This document shows positions 55,750 to 64,000 of a stretch of DNA of 64,000 nucleotides, one piece after another. The stretch comes from Acheta domesticus (taxonomy: Eukaryota > Arthropoda > Insecta > Orthoptera > Gryllidae). The stretch is from assembly GCA_031308135.1 (NCBI GenBank), contig JAHLJT010000631.1, positions 195,476,685 to 195,540,684 on the forward strand, written 5' to 3'. The first letter of the stretch is position 1. Each line of letters begins with the position of its first letter. A program made the translations under genes and the position numbers. The notes beneath the pieces were generated by a model that worked only from the letters and a program-made list of their open reading frames with translations, had not been told where the DNA came from and searched no databases.

Positions 55750-56700
55750 AAATTATGTGCCGTTTTAAAGAAAATTGCGTTTTAGGGCTACTGAAAATGC
55801 GAAATTTTTAGCTCATTTTCACAGAAAAGTTTTGAGTTTTCAAAATACTTTATTTGACGTTATTTGAAGCACGTACACTCACAAATATAATAATCTTTAC
55901 AAATAGCTGGTAATCTGCATATTAAAGATGAGAGAAATATTTCAAAAAAATTACATTTATATAATTTCTTAAAAAAAATAAATCAACATAAACTTAACGT
56001 CATATTAAAGAGTGTAAGTAGCACTATCTGTTGCAAAATTTTGAAGAAAAAATTTTCAGCCATAAATGAGAAAATGGCGTTTGAGCGTTTCTGAAAATGC
56101 GGAATTTTCAGCTACTTTTCACAGAAAACGGTTGTGTTTTCGAGAAACTTTACTTGACATTATTTAAAGCACATGTACTCGTAAATATAATCTGAAAGAA
56201 TCGCCGCTAATGTAAATATTAACGACGTGAGAGGCAAATCAAAAAAATTGCATTTTTCCAATTTTTGAAAAAACTAAAGAATTCAGCTATATAGTGTTTT
56301 TGTCATCTCATAAAATACATTAGGCACTATACCTATCAAATGTTTAAAGAAAAAATTTGGAGCGGTTTTTGAGAAAATCTTGTTTTTGTAATGTTTTGAA
56401 ATTGCACATATTTAACGCAATATTGCACGAAAACTACTAAAATTTTCAAGAACATGCACATGACCTTAGTGAAAGAACTCATTCAACAAATTTCATTTAG
56501 CAGAAAAATCTCTATCTTCAATTTTGTAGTTGGAGAAAGACGCCGAAAAAAATAAAACTTTCACAATTTTCGAAAATTCAGAGCCATTCGTGAAAATCTG
56601 ACGTATGCCATGTTATTAAGTGTATTTTACTCTATTCTTAGAAGAAATTTAAAGATAAAAATTTGGAGCATTTGGAGCCGTTTTTGAGAAAATTTGGAAA
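55750..56700 (-). repeat. diverged tandem array of about 300-bp units in family F
   Basis: CTGAAAATGC occurs at 55791 and 56091, exactly 300 bp apart. A weaker third match is at about 56392, and a GCNGTTTTTGAGAAAAT landmark recurs at about 56362 and 56675. The array is continuous with the family F end at 56550-56960, so it may be the interior of that element. Confidence 0.7.
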
Positions 56701-56960
56701 ATGTCGGGGGGGCCTTCATGTAAAGTACCCCCAAATGTTAGAGAATATTTTTCAAAATCTGAAAGCTTCGACTAGAAACAGATCGACTGGGGAATATCCA
56801 TTTTGAAAGAAATCGTGCGTATGGTTTAGGCGCTAGCAGTGTTTACAGACGGACGGACGGACAGACAGACGGACAGACGGATGTTTTCCTTTCAATTGGT
56901 TTTTGGGTATCAAGGACCCACAAAAGAGGGGTTCTGGCTACACCACGTGTTAGAGGATTT
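56550..56960 (-). mobile_element. dispersed repeat family F, copy 2
   Basis: On the minus strand it begins AAAAAATCCTCTAACACGTGG and contains the microsatellite TCCGTCTGTCCGTCTGTCTG (56881-56846), then CTAGCGCCTAAACC and TACTTTACATGAAGG. The block order is the same as at 27710-28100 in opposite orientation, with roughly 65 to 70 percent identity. Confidence 0.68.
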
Positions 56961-57030
56961 TTTCTCCTTAATTTAGCAACCGCTTTTAACCACATTTTCG
57001 TTATCACGGCCCGGCAACGAATTTTTTTGG

Positions 57031-57883
57031 TGACTATTTCACTCATATCTGTCCGCGTCGTAAGTAGCCAATGGTAAGCCTGTATATGTTCAAATTAAAC
57101 CAATCCCAGATGTTTATCGCCATCAGCTTGTTTACCTTTTTTATCGCTGTAAAACCGTTGTTTACCTTTTTAAGATAACGATAGCAATTGTTTCACCTCC
57201 AAAATAGCTCTTGTGCATCAATATAATATTAAAATGTGTGGTTTTGGAAATGTTTAAAACTCTAAAATAGAATATATTATTAAAGATTCAGTGCCGAAAA
57301 ACAGCAAAAAGAACAGAAAAAGTGTGTAAAAGAAATTTCAAGAATTTTGTCAAGAGAGAAAATACAAATGGACAGCACAAATTACAAATGAAGAAATTAC
57401 ACATGTTTTAGGCAATTAATATACGAAGATTAGATTGTGAAGAGTACAAAGAACATGCCATCAAAACTATGTGGAACGTTACAACCAAAATTATTCAGGA
57501 AAATATTTTAATGAGTACACCCGTGTGTTCAATCCATTCGAAATTGACGAATTCCGCTGCTAATTCATCTTGTACATCTTCCATTTCAAATACTTCTATG
57601 GAAGACCAAGACTTGGAAACCAACTTCCTACAACTTAAATGATTTTTAACTTTAAAGTTTTATTACCACAAAATTGAAACATATTTGAAATCATTTTCTG
57701 CATTAAACTGTTATTCAAATGTTACTTGATTTTAAGTTATTCCTGGAGGCAGTGATAAGTCGGAGCTGAATGAAAGGTTTTCATTTTTCGGTTGTGACTT
57801 TGAGTAATATTTCCCTTTTCGTAATTCCTGTGATTTAAATTATCCTTTCAAATCATGTAATGTGTTTATTCGTGAAATAGTCA
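57031..57883. mobile_element. possible element with 13-bp terminal inverted repeats
   Basis: GTGACTATTTCAC at 57031-57043 is exactly complementary to GTGAAATAGTCAC at 57871-57883. The interior holds a decayed coding segment. No target duplication is clear and the arms do not extend, so chance remains possible. Confidence 0.25.
57300..57642 (+). pseudogene. decayed coding segment, unknown family
   Basis: One frame reads KWTAQITNEEITHVLGN and stops at 57417-57419. The next frame continues from 57412 as INIRRLDCEEYKEHAIKTMW, NVTTKIIQENIL, then a Ser/Thr-rich stretch and LETNFLQLK, ending TGA at 57640-57642. The switch at LG/NIRRL looks like a one-base frameshift in an ancestral protein. Upstream is broken by a stop in KSV*KKFQEF. 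The family is not recognised; possibly transposon-derived given the flanking inverted repeat. Confidence 0.3.
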
Positions 57884-57886
57884 CAC

Positions 57887-57990
57887 TAAATATCACTCGA
57901 AGTTCTGTGCTAGCCAGTAAATTCACTCCTCGCTACGCGTGTCGTGAATTTACCGGCTAGCACAGCACTTCTTGTGATATTACTTATGAA
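57887..57990. repeat. long hairpin
   Basis: TGTGCTAGCCAGTAAATTCAC (57906-57926, shown up to one mismatch) pairs with 57944-57964. Outer arms TCGAAGTTC/GCACTTCTTG and AATATCAC/GTGATATT also pair. The loop is 17 nt and contains GCTACGCGTGTC. It is probably the end of a foldback element or a satellite monomer. Confidence 0.75.
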
Positions 57991-58051
57991 AATTGGCCAT
58001 TTTTTCGCGCAGCCTTACATAACTTCCCCTATACTACGTATATCACTCCGT

Positions 58052-58067
58052 GTATACGTACGTATAC
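58052..58067. repeat. 16-bp perfect palindrome
   Basis: GTATACGTACGTATAC is self-complementary throughout and lies about 90 bp right of the long hairpin. Confidence 0.9.
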
Positions 58068-58069
58068 GG

Positions 58070-61000
58070 GAAAGTAAAAATTCAAATTTACCATATGTGA
58101 ACCAAATAGTACTTGAATAGTTTCATATTGGTTATTGCATGCACAATTCTAATATCTAGAATTTAAGAATTATAAAAGAAACAAGATGAAAGATCTGTGA
58201 AAAAGGAGGAAGTTGGAAACTCCCACTAGCACATGATGAAACGCTGTTGTGCGAACGACCAACCGCTGTTTCTTGACAGTAGAGGTAAAACGAAGAACAG
58301 ATGTTATCAAAATCAAAGATCAGGATGTACGAATTATTGAAAATGTGGAGATAAAAGAAAAAGAAGAAATAGTACTAGAATTATAGTATAAAAATAATAG
58401 AAGAAATACACTAAAAGTAAAGGAATTTAGTACCTGCCAACAGCATATGAAAAGTTACCTAACGTGCAAACGACCATTGTAGATTGAGGGAAGGAGAACA
58501 ATAAAGAAGACAGCAGGACTAAATCAAAGTTATGGAGGTAGGAATTACGAAAGATGGGGAGGTAACAATGAAAAATGAAAGAGCGCAGTAAAAGTAGAGG
58601 AAGTTAGAAACTGCCAGCAGCTTGTGACAAGCATTGTCACGTGCGGACAAACGAAAGTAGGAAAGCTACACGGTAACCTTTTCATCTCATACGCGCATTA
58701 TCAGCAATTAATTGAGCCGTTGAGAGCAAAAGTGATGTAAGTCAAAAAAAGGACTTACAGGACATGTAAACAAAAAACTCTGTAAAACAATGCTTAGAAA
58801 TAAATTACCTAAAATGTTATGAACATGTTAGTAGATATACTTTTAACTTATTACAGATATTTTGGAGCGATCTTTGGGCATTAACTACACTTTGTGTAGC
58901 AAAATCTTATTTTTTTAGTGTCATAGTAGATTTGTCGGCAGTACGTTTTCTAAACATGAGTTCCAATTCTTTTCCTTTAGTGGTTATGTGATTTTTTTCA
59001 CGTTAATCGTCTGTCGTGGTACATTCCAGAATATTTAACTGTATCTACCTGAGCCACTTTTTATGTATAGTAAGTTTCAAATTATTTGAAAAAATTTTAA
59101 TAGATTGAGTGAGATTGTGACATCTAATGACTTCACAATAAAACAATTTTTTAATAATACATTTTATATTTATATTTGCCACAATCTGATGAAATATTGA
59201 CTGCAATCAATTGTTGTCTCGTGATGTATTAAGAATATTACTGAAAAGCTCTTTGAAAGTTATTTATTAAATCTTGGTTTTTCTCTCCATTTAGTCGCGG
59301 TTTGTTCAGTGATGCTTTAAAATCGAAAGATTTTAAGGTGAAATATTTGATGGAATGCAGCCCTTTACTATATACTAAGATGTAAAAATTATAATTTTTT
59401 TCCGAGACATCTCTCCTTTTAACAGTTTAAACAATGACACGGTATGACGCTCGTTGAACTATCAAATATGAATTTACAATATTTCGGAAATTATATATTT
59501 ATGTTTATAGGTAATATTTTCTTACTTCTTACACACATTTTTCACTTCTGTTACTCATCTCGAGACACATCTGGAGATTTTAAGCTGATTACAGCCTATC
59601 GGATTTTTACCCAGAATCAACTTCTCATCAGAACACACCTGCAGCGCTTGTACCCATGCACCCTTGTATATTTGAAATGTGCCAAAGTAGAAAAGAAGTA
59701 GATTTTTCTCAAAAACGAAAATATTTCACAGAAAACTGATTGTATCAAACTTCAAGTAACGATAAGAATCTGCATGATTTTTTTGATGAAAAAATTAAGA
59801 AACTTCAATCAAGCGGTAAAAGCTATCACCACCAGATGCGGGTACATATTCACTTTCTATTACCTGCGCTTTCGAAACACCTTGTATTTCAATCCCCGCA
59901 GGGGTCCTGTGAAAATGACTGCCTGAAAATGAAAGTTCGCGGAAATTTGGCATGTTGCAATATCCCTTCAAAAGTAAAAAGCAGGAATTTTGTCATTGTG
60001 AAAGTAAGAATAAAGTTTTCCTTGTGTATACCTTTTTGTTCTCCGAAGTACTATGTTTGTGTCAGTTTTGTAGCCTGTATCTTTTTTCTGTCTCTCTCTT
60101 TCGCAATTTATTTTTCTTTCCCCTTTTAACTTTGCTCTTGCGTTTTTATACGAAATGTTGCGTTGAATTCCCTTAAACTTTGTTATAGCTATCTTAGAAA
60201 CGAAAATATAATTCGCTTTGAAGGCGAATAAATCAGTCAATTTCATTTTTAGATAAAAAGACCTTTCTTAATTCCTTATTGTTGTTGTGAGACAGAAAAT
60301 GAATTAATTTTACTGCAAACAATTTTCAAGTCATGGTCCATCAAAATTCATAAAATCCCTTATCTCAAAATTATCTTATCATGAAAATGTATTTTACTCG
60401 AATTATTCCAATGTTTACAAGATTGAAGAATTTTAATTAGCTTTTCTTGTGTAAGAGGTTTTCTTCGTAAATCCGTAAAATTATTCATTTTTTTAAACTT
60501 TTTACTGTAAACAGTCATTTTCACTCGAAGGTAAATCAAATGGTACAATGGCACCATTCATTATTAAACATTTCATTTTTCTGGAATAAATAGAAAAAAA
60601 TAAACGACTGTAGGAACTGTAACAATCAAACAACTGCCCGTAACATTATTGATAGCTTCATCTTAAGAATGGTAATTAAGTAATTTAACTATTTCATTGA
60701 ATGAGTCGAAATAAATAAAATAAGATTTCCATTTTAAAAAGTGTTTATTTTTTTAGTGAACTTTCCCATCCATAACGAAATCCACGTTAACATTACTCTG
60801 CAGTCGTTTGTGCAACACCTTTCCGCTTTCAATCATTTTCTCAAACAAGACCTACTGAAAATTTCATGAAACATGGAAATTGTAATATTAAATTGATAAT
60901 GTCAGACAGACGCTTTCCTAAACATTCCCTTCATACCGTTGATAAACATAATACAAAGAAAAAATAATTCACGAAATAAAGTACAAGGGTCTATAAAATA

Positions 61001-61325
61001 CATATTATTTTCAAAGAAACTAAAGAACTTCACTGAACATTAACACAGGTTTTACTGCAATGTCTTTTTTGTTTGCTTTATATTACGTCACTTTTTACCA
61101 TCATGGTTTTCAGAGACTTCTTGTCTTCGTATATCACATTATATATTTTACATTAGTTTACATAAATATTAAGATTTGAAAGTACATACTTCAATTACAT
61201 TAATGTCCTCTTTATGGTTCTACAACACTAAAACTGTGTTTACTGCAATGTTTGAGTTAGGTAACTTATGTCATTATTTAAATCTTCTTTAGGGTTTGAA
61301 AATATTAGACGATATAATTGTTGTA
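58070..61325. other. AT-rich gene-free stretch
   Basis: No supported gene. Short frames at 59444-59701 and 59740-60129 show no family resemblance. Confidence 0.45.
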
Positions 61326-61327
61326 GT

Positions 61328-61338
61328 TATTATTATTA

Positions 61339-61379
<41 letters not shown>

Positions 61380-61380
61380 T
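61328..61380. repeat. (ATT)n microsatellite
   Basis: About 17 ATT units with one GTT interruption. It is followed by a segment (61400-61850) with a TTTCACCAGGTGGTAAA hairpin-like core that may be a repeat. Confidence 0.95.
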
Positions 61381-61850
61381 AATGCTCTTCAATTCAATCT
61401 TATGAAACAGGACCAAGGATTCACGTTAAGCCTGAAAGACACTAATTGTATTATTCCCAGCGTTTCACCAGGTGGTAAAACGCTATGAATTACCCACCTA
61501 CAGTGTTACAGATATCTTGCAAAACCCAGAGGAACCATTTTGTAGCTTTTTTAGAATGTACTAAAATGCCGATCTTGTGCTCACTGAGAGATATGAAATG
61601 AGCTATTCATAACTACTGTGGGTGCCGTGAGTCACTAAAAACTCATACTAGTTGCCTCCAAAACGTGAAATCACACTTTTTGAAGAACTTTCTTGAAGTC
61701 TTCTGCGCAGATCCTCAAATCAACAGATCCCCACCTGAAGACCGAGACGCGTCGAATGAAAACTCAGTTGTCTCGATTGATGGAAGGGAAGACGACTAAC
61801 AATGAGTGACGGTTGGACGAACGGACGGATATACTAAGGATAATAAAATT

Positions 61851-63100
61851 GTTTTCCATGCAGTAATTTTTTGGCCGTTAATAATTAAGTTTATATTACA
61901 TGTAATATAGAACATGTGAAATTATTTGAGAACGATATAGCTTATGTACCTTAACAGTACGAACTAACTATCTTAAACACTTTTGGTTAGTAAGTAGAAA
62001 TAAATCTGTTGTTAACAAAAATGAGTATACACTTCATAAATCTTAAATTTTTTTCTTATTCTACCTAAATCCATCGTCTCAGTAAGAACCTTCACATCAG
62101 TTCATTTAAACCGTCGGAATGTTTGCTTTCTGATAATTTTTAACAGTAATTTTTCTTAACAAGGAGCATAAACAAAAGATGTACTATAGGAAATAACAAT
62201 ACCTTCGAATATAAATTTTGGAACGCTTTGTAATTCACACTGTTTTTTGAGACTTTTCCTGAGCAAGAGTAGAAACTGATAAAGCACCGCTGGCGTAGTC
62301 ATATTTCTCTTTGAAAACAGTATTTTTTGAAATTGTTCCTTGAAATTGATCATTTTTCCAATTATCATGAATAATTATAAATTTTCAACCTTCACTTTCG
62401 ATTGAATATTTGAATCCACAACATCCTAATTTCTTTCCGTAAGTCTACATTTTTAATTTTTTAAAAATGTTTCAGTAGTGAACATAATAATCTTCGTGAA
62501 CAAAATAAAACGTCATTTTGATAAAAAATTAAATTATTTTCAATTTAAAAGAATCATTAGCATTATTACACCTAGCAAATAACCTTGAAAGTAAAAAAAA
62601 GATTTATTCTTATTGATGGGATGGCGTATTCAAGAACCATTTCAACCTGTCGATAAATTATTATTCAACTTCACATACAGTCAATCTATTTGTGTTTGGT
62701 ATTCGGTTTGACCAGCAATGCCACCAAAGCCCTTTTTTCCTGCATTAACAAGCTCTACCTAATGAATGATGAAATTATGAATACTTTCATTTCATGGAGT
62801 ATTGAAAACCGAAAATTTACAATTAATTATGTGATGTATGATGTTCTTTGATATTAAAATATTTAGTACACTTCATGAAATTTGTGACAGTGTTGAATAA
62901 ACACACTTGATAAATACATTTTCCTTCGATTATCCCTTAGCCATTTAGTATAAACAACATTATCTATTGTCTTCATTATACGATGACATTTTTAATTTTT
63001 GTGTCTTCTTTTCTTCTGTAAAATACTTCCACTGACTATCCACTGAATATCTTTCAGCACCTCGACCTTATTCGCAAATTTTCTTGTTTTCCAAAGAGAG
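61851..63100. other. AT-rich gene-free stretch
   Basis: Nothing recognised. Confidence 0.45.
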
Positions 63101-63109
63101 GTAAGAAAA

Positions 63110-64000
63110 CATACCATCCACATGCGGAAACATAACCGTCATGCGTCGTTCCAACAAGACAACCGCCCCACAACGACCCTGCCCCCGTGCTCAATTATCT
63201 CATGTTCTACGAGTTGCGGATGGGTTCTCGGAGGAAACAAAGTGCTGAGACACGGGTATGCACTCCGCTCGCGCCCCTCTTTCTAGACGATTGTTGAAGA
63301 AAACACTTTAACACACCGGTTTTTCTCAGTTTTGTCGTGGACAAACCAATTTCGTGCTATACCGCTATCATAGTGACCTCGCCCGATGCCATAACGATCG
63401 AGAGGTACAAGGAAGTGCTCCTTTTCCTGCATTCAAACGTACGGGAAGGGTTAACGCAAAGACGTCGAAAAACATTCGCATAAGTAGGCAGCAGCTGCCG
63501 CCTCCCCGCTTCTGCCGCCCCCACCACCACTCCTACGGCCACCGCAACTCCCGTCGTCTCCTCCGCCATCTCCGCCGCATCCGCTGCCACCTCTACCGCG
63601 TTGCCGCCTCCACCACCGTCGCCTTCGCCGCCTCCGCCGCCTTCGCCACCTCTGCCGCTTCCGCCGCCTCCGTCTCCAACGCCTCCGTCTCCAACGCCTC
63701 CGTCTCCAACGCCTCCGTCTCCAACGCCTCCGTCTCCAACGCCTCCGTCTCCAACGCCTCCGTCTCCAACGCCTCCGTCTCCAACGCCTCCGTCTCGAAC
63801 GCCTCCGTCTCCAACGCCTCCGTCTCCAACGCCTCCGTCTCCAACGCCTCCGTCTCCAACGCCTCCGTCTCCAACGCCTCCGTCTCCAACGCCTCCGTCT
63901 CCAACGCCTCCGTCTCCAACGCCTCCGTCTCCAACGCCTCCGTCTCCAACGCCTCCGTCTCCAACGCCTCCGTCTCCAACGCCTCCGTCTCCAACGCCTC
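63110..64000. other. GC-rich island O, cut by the window end
   Basis: GC content rises from 63110. From 63490 the plus strand is CCGCC/CCACC rich and passes into a 15-bp array that reaches the last base. Confidence 0.7.
63664..64000 (-). repeat. 15-bp minisatellite (GCCTCCGTCTCCAAC), runs off the end
   Basis: At least 22 units with one substitution (GTCTCGAAC near 63793). Because the unit is five codons, the minus strand reads an uninterrupted Glu-Thr-Glu-Ala-Leu repeat that turns into Ala/Glu/Lys-rich sequence and stops near 63593. The frame is open at the window edge, so a repeat-rich protein cannot be excluded, but simple-repeat origin is more likely. Confidence 0.95.

Noticed and set aside
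63130..63200. Mariner-type transposase remnant (FQQDN-like words)
   Set aside because: Only a few residues resemble it, with no DDE-motif spacing and no terminal repeats.

Overview
This window is a low-gene-density piece of a eukaryotic nuclear genome, most likely an arthropod and probably an insect. The evidence for that is an AT-rich background, tRNA-derived SINE-like heads, a Dong/R4-like non-LTR retrotransposon end sitting in TAA microsatellites, a piggyBac-like TTAA element, and a decayed protein of a multi-copy family I recognise from arthropod genomes. No intact conventional protein-coding gene, rRNA or functional tRNA can be supported. The long open frames here are almost all by-products of GC-rich minisatellites whose unit length, or lack of stop codons, keeps several frames open.

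The layout alternates AT-rich stretches with about fifteen short GC- and CpG-rich islands, near 0.5-2.2, 5.8-6.9, 7.7-9.3, 15.8-16.8, 18.0-19.0, 22.0-22.3, 24.0-24.3, 26.4-27.6, 34.3-35.5, 40.4-41.0, 43.0-43.4, 48.5-49.5, 51.4-52.1, 53.4-53.7 and 63.1-64.0 kb. Most carry a different minisatellite, with units of 7, 9, 12, 14, 15, 17 or 25 bp. Some also carry promoter-like motifs: perfect CRE palindromes, an inverted ETS pair, and a perfect palindromic RFX X-box.

The AT-rich parts hold mobile and tandem elements. A 788-bp piggyBac-like MITE lies at 3.3-4.1 kb. A satellite of about 300 bp per unit (9.2-12.1 kb) is split by a 1.4-kb TIR DNA transposon carrying a decayed, internally deleted protein. 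A foldback element lies at 17.6-17.9 kb. An 84-bp satellite readable on both strands lies at 25.8-26.1 kb. A dispersed family with GTCT/GTCC microsatellite interior lies at 27.7 and 56.6-56.9 kb. Two tandem 5'-truncated retrotransposon ends lie at 45.5-46.5 kb. Further arrays with 188-bp and about 300-bp units lie at 53.0-56.7 kb, and a hairpin element lies near 57.9 kb.

Functionally the window reads as an intergenic or giant-intron landscape. Possible gene traces are weak: a ratchet-type recursive splice motif near 30.72 kb, a short possible exon near 43.4-43.5 kb, a signal-peptide-like 36-codon frame near 12.9 kb, and decayed coding segments at 23.4-23.6 and 57.3-57.6 kb. The best-supported new observations are the satellite-splitting transposon and its remnant, the TTAA MITE, and the islands each built around a private minisatellite.
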